A stretch of 64,000 nucleotides of DNA from Pseudoalteromonas aurantia (GCF_005886875.1 NZ_PNBY01000036.1:62001-126000), one strand, 5' to 3'; positions 17,333 through 25,999 are shown, counted from the stretch's first letter. The notes: generated by a model not told the origin, from the letters alone. Translations and numbers: made by a program.

Positions 17333-19510
17333 ATGAGCTTTGAAGTCGATGAAGATATCTTACAAGACTTTCTTGTTGAAGCTGGGGAAATTTTAGAGCT
17401 GCTGTCTGAGCAATTAGTCGAGCTAGAAAATAATCCTGAAGATAAAGAGTTATTGAACGCAATTTTTCGTGGCTTTCATACAGTAAAAGGTGGTGCTGGT
17501 TTTTTAAGCATGACCGAACTGGTTGACGCATGTCATGGTGCTGAAAACGTGTTTGATGTGCTTAGGCAAGGTCAGCGCAGTGTTAGCTCAGAGCTAATGG
17601 ATGTGATTTTACAGTCACTAGATACCATTAATGAAATGTTTAGTCATATTCAAAATCGCGAAAAACCAGAACCGGCTGATCCACAACTACTAGAAATATT
17701 ACACCAATTAAGTCGCCCTGAATCAGAAGATGAAGCGCCCGTAACGACTCCTGAACCTGAGCCCGTTGAAGTGCCAGCGCCTGCAGATGATGTGTTGTTT
17801 GATGCAGATGTAACACCAGCTGCGTCGGCTACTACAGAAAGCGGTATTGATGAAATATCAGAAGATGAGTTTGAAAACTTATTAGATGAGTTACATGGTT
17901 CAGGACAAGGCCCTACAGTTACCGCAACCTCAACGCCTGCTGCCAGTAGTGATGGTGATATAAGTGATGATGAATTTGACAGTTTACTTGACGAATTACA
18001 TGGCGTTGGTAGTTTCGGTAATATAGAGGCAGAACAATCAGCTCCACCAGCATCCGCTTCACCAAGTGCAAGTGCCGTAGATGATGATGAAATAAATGAC
18101 GATGATTTTGAAGCATTGTTAGATGAGCTACATGGTAAAGGTGGTGCACCTAGTTCTAAAGAGGCTGAGGTTCCTGTTAAACCAAGTGCACCAGCGCCAA
18201 AACCTGAGCAACCGAAAGCAGCTACTCCAGCCCCAGCCCCTAAACCAGCTCCAGCCCCGAAGCCTGCAGCCAAACCTGCGCCTAAAAAAGCGGAAGCGTC
18301 GCCAGTAAAAGCGCCTGCTGCTAAGAAGCCTGCCGCCGCTCAGGCTGAAACAACAGTTCGTGTAGATACTAAACGTTTAGATCAAATCATGAATATGGTT
18401 GGCGAATTGGTACTTGTTCGTAACAGGCTTGTTAGCCTTGCAAATAATACCAATAGTGAAACTATGGGTAAGGCGATATCGAATTTGGATGTGGTTACTG
18501 CTGATCTACAAGGTGCGGTAATGAAAACCCGGATGCAGCCAATTAAGAAAGTATTTGGTCGCTTTCCACGCGTAGTTCGAGATTTAGCACGAAGCCTGAA
18601 AAAAGACATTAACTTGATTTTAGAAGGTGAAGAGACAGATTTAGATAAAAACTTGGTTGAAGCTCTTGCAGATCCACTTGTCCACTTAGTGAGAAATTCC
18701 GTTGACCATGGTATTGAAATGCCCGATGTGCGTGAAGCCGGTAATAAACCAAGAACGGGTACTGTCACACTTTCCGCTTCTCAGGAAGGGGATCATATCT
18801 TATTGACCATCAGAGATGATGGTGCTGGGATGGATCCTGAGAAGCTAAAGAAAATAGCCATTGGTAAAGGGGTCATAGATTCAGATCAAGCGAGCCGCTT
18901 ATCTGACACCGAATCGTATAACTTAATTTTTGCACCGGGTTTTTCGACTAAAGAAGAAATATCAGATATTTCAGGTCGTGGCGTTGGAATGGATGTTGTA
19001 AAGACGAAAATTACTCAGCTAAATGGTTCTGTAAATATACAGTCTGAATTAGGTGTTGGTACCATTTTAGAAATTAAAGTACCGCTAACTTTGGCCATAT
19101 TGCCGACGTTAATGGTGGTGGTTGGCGAGCAAACGTTCGCATTACCATTAGCTGGCGTGAGTGAAATCTTCCATTTAGATTTAACCAAGACAAATATCGT
19201 TGATGGGCAGCTGACTATTATTGTTCGTCAAAAAGCCATTCCATTGTTTTACTTAGAGCATTGGTTAGTAAAAGGTGCCGATACAACGACAAGAAAAGCA
19301 GAAGGCCATGTTGTTATTGTTCAAATAGGAACTCAACAAGTTGGCTTTGTTGTTGACTCTTTAATTGGTCAAGAGGAGGTTGTTATAAAACCTTTAGACC
19401 AACTACTACAAGGTACGCCAGGAATGGCGGGGGCAACAATTACTTCTGATGGCGGGATTGCCTTAATCTTAGATGTGCCAAATATGTTGAAGTATTATGC
19501 TGGGCAATAG
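17333..19510 (+). CDS. cheA: Chemotaxis histidine kinase CheA
   Basis: CheA phosphorylates CheY and CheB in response to receptors. ATG 17333 is chosen over ATG 17327 because AGGAGAG (17319-17325) is 7 bases from the former and 1 from the latter; it gives 725 residues starting MSFEVDEDILQDF. P1 carries H49 (FHTVKGG). Residues 130-340 show no recognisable P2 domain; instead there are three near-identical 15-residue repeats ([IS/IN]xDEFxxLLDELHG at 175-189, 210-224, 254-268) and an Ala/Pro/Lys-rich linker. P3, P4 (HLVRNSVDHGIE, DDGAGMD, GRGVGMDVV) and a CheW-like P5 follow. Confidence 0.97.
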   Translation: MSFEVDEDILQDFLVEAGEILELLSEQLVELENNPEDKELLNAIFRGFHTVKGGAGFLSMTELVDACHGAENVFDVLRQGQRSVSSELMDVILQSLDTINEMFSHIQNREKPEPADPQLLEILHQLSRPESEDEAPVTTPEPEPVEVPAPADDVLFDADVTPAASATTESGIDEISEDEFENLLDELHGSGQGPTVTATSTPAASSDGDISDDEFDSLLDELHGVGSFGNIEAEQSAPPASASPSASAVDDDEINDDDFEALLDELHGKGGAPSSKEAEVPVKPSAPAPKPEQPKAATPAPAPKPAPAPKPAAKPAPKKAEASPVKAPAAKKPAAAQAETTVRVDTKRLDQIMNMVGELVLVRNRLVSLANNTNSETMGKAISNLDVVTADLQGAVMKTRMQPIKKVFGRFPRVVRDLARSLKKDINLILEGEETDLDKNLVEALADPLVHLVRNSVDHGIEMPDVREAGNKPRTGTVTLSASQEGDHILLTIRDDGAGMDPEKLKKIAIGKGVIDSDQASRLSDTESYNLIFAPGFSTKEEISDISGRGVGMDVVKTKITQLNGSVNIQSELGVGTILEIKVPLTLAILPTLMVVVGEQTFALPLAGVSEIFHLDLTKTNIVDGQLTIIVRQKAIPLFYLEHWLVKGADTTTRKAEGHVVIVQIGTQQVGFVVDSLIGQEEVVIKPLDQLLQGTPGMAGATITSDGGIALILDVPNMLKYYAGQ
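17855..18136 (+). repeat. Three coding repeats of a DEF-x-x-LLDELHG motif in CheA
   Basis: Bases 17855-17899, 17960-18004 and 18092-18136 encode ISEDEFENLLDELHG, ISDDEFDSLLDELHG and INDDDFEALLDELHG. Spacers are low-complexity (T, S, A, P). The protein is more conserved between copies than the DNA, suggesting selection on the peptide. Confidence 0.9.
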
Positions 19511-19542
19511 CCCAATTGGGTAAATTATAGTTAAATTGATTG

Positions 19543-19566
19543 AAGTGGTGCTTGGGCACCACTTTT
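19543..19566 (+). terminator. Hairpin with T-run between cheA and cheB
   Basis: AAGTGGTGC (19543-19551) pairs perfectly with GCACCACTT (19556-19564) around TTGG, ending in TTTT. It sits 33 bases after the cheA stop and 17 before cheB. It may terminate or attenuate transcription within the chemotaxis operon. Confidence 0.5.
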
Positions 19567-19582
19567 CAGATCCGCATAAAAA

Positions 19583-20743
19583 ATGAGCGTGCCAATGGCA
19601 GTTAAAGTATTAGTAGTTGATGACTCGAGCTTTTTTCGTCGTCGAGTCAGTGAAATTTTAGAAAAAGATAGCGATATAAAAGTCATTGACTTTGCAGTAA
19701 ATGGCCAAGATGCTGTCGAAAAAGCAGCAAAATTACGGCCTGATGTTATCACTATGGATGTTGAAATGCCTGTGATGGACGGGATCAGTGCTGTAAAAAA
19801 AATCATGCAGGCTAACCCGACGCCAATCTTAATGTTTTCATCTCTAACAAGAGAAGGAGCGGGGGCGACATTAGATGCATTAGATGCTGGGGCTGTGGAT
19901 TTCTTACCTAAAAAGTTTGAAGATATCGCTCGAAATAGCGAAGAGGCGATTAAGTCGTTACAAACAAAAGTAAAAGAGATTGGTCGTAGAAGAATGCCGC
20001 GTATGGCACTCTCTATGACTTCAACACGCGCTCCAGTGAGTGATACTACGAGTCGTCTTAATACACGGCAAATAAAGCCAACAGTCCCACAACCGGATCG
20101 CAGCTTTAACCGAACTGCAGCGCCGGTTTCAAGCTCTAGTGCAGCAAGTGTAAAAGCATCAGGAAAACGTTATCAGTTGGTTGCTATTGGGACTTCTACA
20201 GGGGGCCCAGTTGCATTACAGACTATTTTGACACAACTTCCAGCTAACTTTCCTCACCCCATTTTACTTATCCAACATATGCCTGCTGCGTTTACACCTG
20301 CTTTTGCTGGTAGGCTAGACAGCTTGTGTAAAATAAAAGTACAAGAAGCAAAAAATGGGGACAGATTGACGCCTGGTGTCGCTTATTTAGCTCCAGGTGG
20401 ACAACAGATGATGGTTGAGGCACGTGGTGGATCAAAAACGCTAAAAGTTTTTGAAGACGATAGCCCTCGGATCACCTACAAACCGAGTGTTGATATCACC
20501 TTTGCAAGTGCAGCGAAAGCGTATCAAGGCGATGTGCTGGCGGTTGTGTTAACCGGTATGGGAGCTGATGGACGAGATGGTGCGAGAATGCTAAAACAGG
20601 CTGGCGCGACTATCTGGGCGCAGGACGAAAAAACCTGTGTTGTTTATGGAATGCCCCAAGCGGTTGCAAACGCCGGTTTATCGACTGAAAGTTTAGCACT
20701 TCAGGATGTAGCGACACGTGTTACAAAAGAAGTTGGCTGTTAG
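19583..20743 (+). CDS. cheB: Chemotaxis methylesterase/glutamine deamidase CheB
   Basis: CheB demethylates and deamidates chemoreceptors for adaptation. The 386-residue protein has an N-terminal receiver (DD at 13-14, phospho-acceptor D59 in [13 protein letters not shown]), a variable linker of about 60 residues (R, T, S, P-rich), and a C-terminal methylesterase with the catalytic Ser in GTSTGGP, His in IQHMPAAF and Asp in [12 protein letters not shown] 19583 or ATG 19595 could be the start; neither has a strong ribosome site. A terminator-like hairpin precedes it. No cheR gene is present in the window. Confidence 0.97.
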   Translation: MSVPMAVKVLVVDDSSFFRRRVSEILEKDSDIKVIDFAVNGQDAVEKAAKLRPDVITMDVEMPVMDGISAVKKIMQANPTPILMFSSLTREGAGATLDALDAGAVDFLPKKFEDIARNSEEAIKSLQTKVKEIGRRRMPRMALSMTSTRAPVSDTTSRLNTRQIKPTVPQPDRSFNRTAAPVSSSSAASVKASGKRYQLVAIGTSTGGPVALQTILTQLPANFPHPILLIQHMPAAFTPAFAGRLDSLCKIKVQEAKNGDRLTPGVAYLAPGGQQMMVEARGGSKTLKVFEDDSPRITYKPSVDITFASAAKAYQGDVLAVVLTGMGADGRDGARMLKQAGATIWAQDEKTCVVYGMPQAVANAGLSTESLALQDVATRVTKEVGC

Positions 20744-20826
20744 TCGATATTTTTGAGTACCCTAATAAAGGTTTAGATGATAGATTCATAATGAATAGAC
20801 ATCGCGTTTAGGAATAGACATAAATA

Positions 20827-21597
20827 GTGAAGATCTGGACAGTCGCAAATCAAAAAGGTGGAGTAGGGAAAACAACCACTGCTGTGAGCTTAGGTGGCAT
20901 ATTAGCGTTGCAAGGAAAGCGGGTGTTACTTATTGACACTGATCCTCATGCTTCATTAACTTACTATTTTGGTATTGATTCCGAAGAGTTAGAAGTGAGT
21001 GTTTATGATATTTTTGCTCGTGGTGCAGCAATGCAAAGCGAAGAAATTTTACAGGCCTTATGTCCATCAACAATTGATAATTTAGATATTTTGCCAGCAA
21101 CGATGGCTATTGCGACACTTGATAGAAGTATGGGAAACAGGACTGGTATGGGTCTTGTCCTGAAAAAAACGTTAGCGAAAATTAGCGAACACTATGATTA
21201 TGCAATTTTAGATTGCCCACCTGTGTTAGGGGTTTTAATGGTGAATGCCTTAGCAGCCAGTGAACGTATTTTAATCCCTGTGCAAACAGAGTTTTTGGCA
21301 TTGAAAGGGCTTGACCGTATGATGCGAACGATGGAATTGATGCAAAGTTCGCAGTCTAAAGATTATCAATATACGATAGTTCCGACCATGTACGATAAAA
21401 GAACAAAAGCATCGTTAGAGGCATATAAGTCATTACTTGCAAACTATAAAGACTATGTTTGGCCTGGTGTTATTCCAGTGGATACTAAGTTTCGAGATGC
21501 TAGCCTTGCGCAGAAGGTACCTGTAGAATTTTGTCCTAAGTCTCGCGGGGTGTTTGCATACCAAGCATTATTAGAGCATTTGCAACAGGCTAAATAG
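20827..21597 (+). CDS. parC: ParA-like ATPase ParC, polar positioning of chemotaxis arrays
   Basis: This ParA/Soj-family ATPase has a deviant Walker A KGGVGKTT (residues 10-17), LIDTDPHAS and DCPPVLG. The 256-residue length is typical. It stands between cheB and a CheW-like gene, the place of ParC in vibrios and pseudomonads, where it drives polar localisation of chemosensory arrays rather than chromosome segregation. No parB or parS is near. The start is GTG 20827 (MKIWTVANQKGG). The ATPase family is certain; the ParC role is inferred from context. Confidence 0.9.
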   Translation: MKIWTVANQKGGVGKTTTAVSLGGILALQGKRVLLIDTDPHASLTYYFGIDSEELEVSVYDIFARGAAMQSEEILQALCPSTIDNLDILPATMAIATLDRSMGNRTGMGLVLKKTLAKISEHYDYAILDCPPVLGVLMVNALAASERILIPVQTEFLALKGLDRMMRTMELMQSSQSKDYQYTIVPTMYDKRTKASLEAYKSLLANYKDYVWPGVIPVDTKFRDASLAQKVPVEFCPKSRGVFAYQALLEHLQQAK

Positions 21598-21605
21598 AGG
21601 TGTTA

Positions 21606-22403
21606 ATGAGTAAGCATTTGTTTGCTAATGAAAAAGTAATGAAGCAGTATTTAGGTGCTTTGTTGACTGAGGAGTCTTTTCAAGAGGAAGAGTTGGCACC
21701 TGTTGCTAAATTATTAGAGCAAGTACAAAGTGTTGATGAAGTAGTTACAGATATTGTTGAAGCCGAAGCGGTATCACCTGAATTAGAGGTCGAAACGCGT
21801 ATTGTAGATGTTTCTGAGACGATAGATGTTGAAGAGAAACCTCAAGATATCGTTGAGCTACAAGCAAAAAATCTTGAGATAACAGAAAATAATACTATTA
21901 TCAAAGAAGCAACAGAAACGGTAAATCAATCCGTTAGTGCACGAGAAGCGTATGGTGAAGATGAATTTCAGGCGCTATTTTTTGAAGTTGCAGGGTTAAC
22001 ACTTGCAGTTCCGTTAAAATCATTAGGCGGAATTCACCAGTTAGGTGAAATAAACCAGTTGTTTGGTAAGCCCAAATGGTTTAAAGGGGTGATGTTAAAT
22101 CGAGAAGAAAAGTTAAATGTTGTAGACACTGCACGGTGGGTTATGCCCGAAAAGTTTACAGCAGAGCTTGAGGAGCGTTTAGATTATCAGTATTTGATAA
22201 CTCTGGGCGATAGTCCATGGGGCTTATTGGCAGAGAGCCTAGTTAATAATATAACCTTGCAACCAGATGATGTAAAATGGCGTACAAGCGACGGTAAACG
22301 ACCATGGTTGGCGGGAGTTATTAAGAAGAAAATGTGCGCCTTAATAGACGTCGATAATTTGAACCGCTTGCTTGAGCAAGGCCTCGATAGTCGAGAGCAG
22401 TAA
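21606..22403 (+). CDS. parP: ParP-like chemotaxis coupling protein with C-terminal CheW domain
   Basis: The protein has 265 residues: an N-terminal segment (MSKHLFANEKVMKQYLGALL), a very acidic V/E-rich middle (about 30-110), and a C-terminal CheW-like domain (about 120-255, FFEVAGLTLAVPLKSLGGI to LIDVDNLNRLL). In vibrios ParP binds ParC through its N-terminus and CheA/receptors through the AIF part of its CheW domain. ATG 21606 is preferred over GTG 21600 because AGAGG (21596-21600) sits 5 bases ahead of it. It follows parC by 8 bases. Confidence 0.85.
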   Translation: MSKHLFANEKVMKQYLGALLTEESFQEEELAPVAKLLEQVQSVDEVVTDIVEAEAVSPELEVETRIVDVSETIDVEEKPQDIVELQAKNLEITENNTIIKEATETVNQSVSAREAYGEDEFQALFFEVAGLTLAVPLKSLGGIHQLGEINQLFGKPKWFKGVMLNREEKLNVVDTARWVMPEKFTAELEERLDYQYLITLGDSPWGLLAESLVNNITLQPDDVKWRTSDGKRPWLAGVIKKKMCALIDVDNLNRLLEQGLDSREQ

Positions 22404-22427
22404 CTAAGATCTTTATGGAGTAAAACC

Positions 22428-22925
22428 ATGAGCCAAGATAGACTACTTTCTGCAGACAAGAATGCTGATAGTAACGATGAAGTTCTTCAATGGGTAACGT
22501 ATAAGCTTGAAGATGAAACGTATGGCATTAATGTAATGCAAGTACAAGAAGTGTTACGTTACACTGAAATTGCACCCGTACCAGGCGCACCAAGCTATGT
22601 ACTGGGCATTATTAATCTGCGTGGTAATGTTGTTACCGTTATTGACACTAGAGCGCGCTTTGGACTAATGAGTGCTGAGGTTACTGATAATTCGCGTATT
22701 GTAATTATTGAGGCTGAAAAGCAAGTTATCGGTATTTTGGTCGACAGTGTTGCGGAAGTGGTATACTTGCGTAGTTCAGAGATTGATAGTGCGCCAAACA
22801 TTGGAACTGAAGAAAGTGCTAAATTTATCCAAGGTGTATCGAACCGTGAAGGTGAGTTGTTGATCTTGGTTGACCTTAATAAACTGCTCAATGATGATGA
22901 GTGGGATGAAGTGAGCCATATATAA
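22428..22925 (+). CDS. cheW: Chemotaxis coupling protein CheW
   Basis: CheW bridges chemoreceptors and CheA in signalling arrays. The 165-residue single CheW domain has a 20-residue N-terminal extension and the family sequences YGINVMQVQEVLRY, GAPSYVLGIINLRGNVVTVID and GELLILVDLNKLL. A TGGAG ribosome site lies upstream of ATG 22428. A DUF2802 gene follows after 3 bases. Confidence 0.97.
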   Translation: MSQDRLLSADKNADSNDEVLQWVTYKLEDETYGINVMQVQEVLRYTEIAPVPGAPSYVLGIINLRGNVVTVIDTRARFGLMSAEVTDNSRIVIIEAEKQVIGILVDSVAEVVYLRSSEIDSAPNIGTEESAKFIQGVSNREGELLILVDLNKLLNDDEWDEVSHI

Positions 22926-22928
22926 ATA

Positions 22929-23357
22929 GTGGAAGTAGTAAATAATAATTTGGTTTTACTGTTTGTCTCAATAACCTCAAGTATGCTGTCGCTAGTCTGC
23001 TTGGGGTTTATTTTTGTGCTTACCAAAAAAAATCAACAGAATGAACAAAAACACAAGGTGTTACGCCAACACTTGCAACAGAGCGAAAACCAAACTGCTA
23101 TTTTACGTAGTGAAATTGCTGAGCTTAGGTCTGGTTTACTGAGTATAGGTCAACGACTGGTTGCATGTGAGAATTACGCCAAAGATATCGCACAGCAGCA
23201 AGCTGCTCAAAAGTATGATGATCCAGATGCTAAAATCTATTCACGTGCTGTAAAAATGGTAGAGCTGGGTGCTGACATTGAAGAGATCATGCGTGAATGT
23301 GAATTGCCTCGTGCAGAAGCCGAGCTGCTCATGTCTTTGCATAACAAATCGTCATGA
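22929..23357 (+). CDS. DUF2802 membrane-anchored coiled-coil protein
   Basis: The protein has 142 residues from a GTG start: one N-terminal membrane segment (about 8-30, LVLLFVSITSSMLSLVCLGFIFVL), a coiled coil (about 35-85) and a conserved C-terminal part (YSRAVKMVELGADIEEIMRECELPRAEAELLMSLH) that looks like a small helix-turn-helix-like fold. DUF2802 genes commonly close chemotaxis operons after cheW; the function is not established. It meets the opposite-strand flhX-like gene with no bases between the stop codons. Confidence 0.85.
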   Translation: MEVVNNNLVLLFVSITSSMLSLVCLGFIFVLTKKNQQNEQKHKVLRQHLQQSENQTAILRSEIAELRSGLLSIGQRLVACENYAKDIAQQQAAQKYDDPDAKIYSRAVKMVELGADIEEIMRECELPRAEAELLMSLHNKSS

Positions 23358-23654
23358 TTAGGCTTTAATATCAAGTTTGCTATTAAATCCGTTCCATCCA
23401 GGGGGAAATTTCCCCCTTAAAACATACGAAAAAGCAATTAATTCAGCAATGACATAATAGAGCTCAGGAGGGATCTCCTGATTAAGATCTAGCTTACTGA
23501 GCGTGTTAGCTAGGCTTGCATCTTGATGTAACATAATACCTTTCTCTTCAGCGATCGCAATTATCTCGTCGGCGAGTTCACCAAACCCTTTACAGGCAAC
23601 GTGTGGTGATTTTCCGGCTTCATATAATAGGCCTATGGCCGTTTTTTGTTCCAT
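23358..23654 (-). CDS. Free-standing FlhB C-terminal-domain protein (FlhX/YlqH type)
   Basis: The 98-residue protein aligns with the post-cleavage part of FlhB: AIGLLYEAGKSPHVACKGFGELADEI matches VALKYDTEKAGAPIVIAKGVDELA of the FlhB encoded here, and IPPELYYVIAELIAFSYVL matches IPDQLFTAVAQVLAYVF. There is no membrane part and no NPTH motif. The start is ATG at 23654, 13 bases after the fliK-like stop; upstream codons in this frame overlap that gene and are not used. Small FlhB-C proteins are known in Helicobacter (FlhX) and Bacillus (YlqH). Role here unknown; pairing with a FliK-like gene suggests one module. Confidence 0.85.
   Translation of the reverse strand: MEQKTAIGLLYEAGKSPHVACKGFGELADEIIAIAEEKGIMLHQDASLANTLSKLDLNQEIPPELYYVIAELIAFSYVLRGKFPPGWNGFNSKLDIKA
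23400..23417. repeat. 18-bp perfect palindrome inside the flhX-like gene
   Basis: AGGGGGAAATTTCCCCCT is self-complementary and lies 43 bases past the DUF2802 stop, in the flhX-like coding region (codons for R-G-K-F-P-P). It can fold as a GC stem with an AT loop; no clear T-run follows on the + strand (TTAAAAC). Confidence 0.7.
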
Positions 23655-23667
23655 ATTAGTTCCCGTT

Positions 23668-25911
23668 TTATATTTGAATATTGACAATCGAGTGACTATT
23701 AAAGAATAACTCGACTTGCTCAGCGTTTTCCGACAGGGCAATTTCGCTAACTTGTAAACCGTGCTCGCTGAGTTTTCGCCGTAGCCCATCAATGTGGGGC
23801 GCGGCAAGTTGACGTGCCTGTACTGTACTCGCTAGTAATTGTATATCAAGTGATTTATCCATGAGCTCAGCGTGTGCACTGATTTTTCCTTGATTAGCAT
23901 AGTCAAAGTTTAAGCGAATAAACCAAACTGTTTTCTCGGGCATATTTTCTTTGGCTTTTCTTTTATATTGTCCAATTTGTAATTCAGTTTGCTTACACTC
24001 GGAGGGGAGTTTCATGGGTAAAAATAAGCTGAGTAATAGCTGTGTATCGGAATCAAACTTAGCTGCATTTGGATTTGCTGGCAAGTTCACGTGACTTGCG
24101 TTGTTTACCTGTATTAAGTCATCTACTAACTGTGATTGTAGTAGTGGTAAGTTTTGCAGCATTTGCTTAGGTTGTACACTTTTGAATTCGGGCGTCAGTG
24201 TTTTGAGTAAAGTATGTAAGCGTTCTAGCTTTGCATCTTCACTATAACCTTGCACCGCTTTTGGCGCAGCAATTAGTGTTACGAGGAGCTTGTCGAGTGC
24301 TTGTGTAAAGTTTGCAGCTGTTGCCTTTATAGTTGTTTTTGGCTGTGAGCTTAAGAGTTGTCCTAATTGTGGTTGTAATTCTTGTAAGACCTTTTCGGAA
24401 TTGGTGTTCTCTTCGCTTATCATTCTTGAGAATGCGTTGTTGACTAACCTTGTTAAATCTATCGAGTTACTGTTTCTATAATTGAACAGAGCCTCTATTT
24501 TTGGAGAAATATCAGAATTAACAGCCGTGTTTGATTGATTACTTGGTTTGACGGCTAATAAGGTACTTAACAACAAGCGTTCTATTGGCCGTTTTGGCAC
24601 GTATGGTGCCTCTGAGAGAGGTTTTTGACGTGGTGTATTGGCGGATAGGTTTGTTTCTTGTACTGCGATTAACGGAGACGTTAGTACTTTCAGTAACGTA
24701 GGGTTGGTTTGACCGACCTCTTTATCAGAGAGTGATGATTTAGCTAATATAGGGTCTTGTAAGACTTGTGTCAGTTGCGACAGAAGTTGAACAATGGGAG
24801 GTTGTGCCGGGTGTTGAGCGGATTGAAGCACCATGGGGCGGCCAACCTGGTTAATTAATTGAGGCGTAAAGGTGGCTGTACTTTTTGGTGTTGCGGACGT
24901 CAATTTTGGATTGTTCGGGCCACTAAAAGGCAGCGTAGCCCATTTGATAAGTGCCGTTTTTACAGCGAGCTTGATATCATCTAAGCTGATATTTAATAAA
25001 GGTTTAGTATAGTTTAAAGTTGTTTCAAGGCGAACTGAATCGACGTTTTGGATCGTGGTTGTTGGTTGTGTTGTAACATCAGAAAATTGACGTTTAACGG
25101 GGTGAGACAGAGCCAGTAAATGAGATTGTGGTACCTGAGATAACTTGACCCCCTGCGTTTGCTTGGATATTTCTACAGGAAACCATTTATTGCCCGCTTT
25201 GCTCGGTTGGGCATTGACTAGTGCGTCCGATAGTTTTAATGGCTGTTGTGACTCAGTAAATTTAATTTGCACACTTTGTTTGTCGACTAACATCAGCGGC
25301 ATCTGTTTTTGTGCTGATAAGCTATCAATGACTTTGTGTTTGCTAATAGTACCAGCCAATAATTTGTCTTCAAATTGATTAAATAATGTGAATGATATTT
25401 TATGCGCGTCGGCTTGAATACCGGCAACAAGTTTACTCTCGTTTTTAAGTACTTGTGCAAGTACTGGATTAATTGACAGTGACATGCCTAATTTATTGAA
25501 GTGTAATTGTGGATGAGGTTTTTCGGTTACACTCACATGATGTTGAATATTGGTACTTGGGTGCTGGTTTTTTAATAATGTGAGTAATGATAATAACGCG
25601 TTGGCCGCTTTGATTTGCACATTTTGCTCGGGCGTTTTAAGGGTTAAACTTTGCCCATTATTGTGTATTGTAATGAGTGCTTCTTCAATTCGAATGGGGA
25701 CTGTGTTGCCATTATTTATTGCTAAGCGCAGTGGTTGCCATCTCCCATTAAGTTCAACTTCCATCTGAAGGCTATTAGGCTTGATGACAATATTTCTCGC
25801 AGTAAACGTTTGTGTCGAGAGATTAAGCTCGCTTTTTGTACCAGCATCGCTTAAAGCTGCGCGAGTGTCAGATGTACTCGAAGGTTGGATAGATATTGGC
25901 TGCTTATTCAT
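23668..25911 (-). CDS. Second FliK-like protein with C-terminal Flg_hook domain
   Basis: The 747-residue protein is mostly low-complexity, rich in Q, L, T, K, P and S, with a conserved C-terminal domain at about 640-740 (WFIRLNFDYANQGKISAHAEL ... LDIQLLASTVQARQLAAPHIDGLRRKLSEHG) that fits the Flg_hook domain of FliK. It shares little with the FliK at 3316 outside that domain. It sits just upstream of the FlhB-C gene on the same strand. Bacillus YlqG/YlqH forms a similar pair. It may be a substrate-switch regulator for another export function, or a modifier of the flagellar switch; function is not shown. Confidence 0.75.
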   Translation of the reverse strand: MNKQPISIQPSSTSDTRAALSDAGTKSELNLSTQTFTARNIVIKPNSLQMEVELNGRWQPLRLAINNGNTVPIRIEEALITIHNNGQSLTLKTPEQNVQIKAANALLSLLTLLKNQHPSTNIQHHVSVTEKPHPQLHFNKLGMSLSINPVLAQVLKNESKLVAGIQADAHKISFTLFNQFEDKLLAGTISKHKVIDSLSAQKQMPLMLVDKQSVQIKFTESQQPLKLSDALVNAQPSKAGNKWFPVEISKQTQGVKLSQVPQSHLLALSHPVKRQFSDVTTQPTTTIQNVDSVRLETTLNYTKPLLNISLDDIKLAVKTALIKWATLPFSGPNNPKLTSATPKSTATFTPQLINQVGRPMVLQSAQHPAQPPIVQLLSQLTQVLQDPILAKSSLSDKEVGQTNPTLLKVLTSPLIAVQETNLSANTPRQKPLSEAPYVPKRPIERLLLSTLLAVKPSNQSNTAVNSDISPKIEALFNYRNSNSIDLTRLVNNAFSRMISEENTNSEKVLQELQPQLGQLLSSQPKTTIKATAANFTQALDKLLVTLIAAPKAVQGYSEDAKLERLHTLLKTLTPEFKSVQPKQMLQNLPLLQSQLVDDLIQVNNASHVNLPANPNAAKFDSDTQLLLSLFLPMKLPSECKQTELQIGQYKRKAKENMPEKTVWFIRLNFDYANQGKISAHAELMDKSLDIQLLASTVQARQLAAPHIDGLRRKLSEHGLQVSEIALSENAEQVELFFNSHSIVNIQI

Positions 25912-25944
25912 TATTCTAAATCAAATTTTCAGTAATCGTTTGTG

Positions 25945-25973
25945 TTGGATTATTCGTATTACCATACCATTAT
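25945..25973 (+). promoter_or_regulatory. Possible sigma-70 promoter for the ccm operon
   Basis: TTGGAT (25945-25950), 17 bases, then CATTAT (25968-25973) lie in the 88-base divergent gap between the fliK-like gene and ccmA. A small inverted repeat TACCAT/ATGGTA overlaps the -10 region. Matches are moderate. Confidence 0.35.
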
Positions 25974-25999
25974 GGTAGACTAACGCCCAATTTTGAGTA

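Noticed and set aside
17650-18273. 207-residue minus-strand ORF opposite cheA
   Set aside because: It is the complement of the low-complexity Ala/Pro/Ser/Asp linker of CheA; its composition (G, A, S) mirrors that and it has no ribosome site.
22595-23026. 143-residue minus-strand ORF over cheW and DUF2802
   Set aside because: Antisense to a confident CheW gene; no start signal.
23655-23807. Longer N-terminus for the FlhB-C protein
   Set aside because: These codons overlap the 3' end of the fliK-like gene; ATG at 23654 gives the right FlhB-C length.
25961-25978. TACCAT/ATGGTA repeat near ccmA as a terminator
   Set aside because: Six-base arms, no T-run and promoter-like position; more likely part of regulation or chance.
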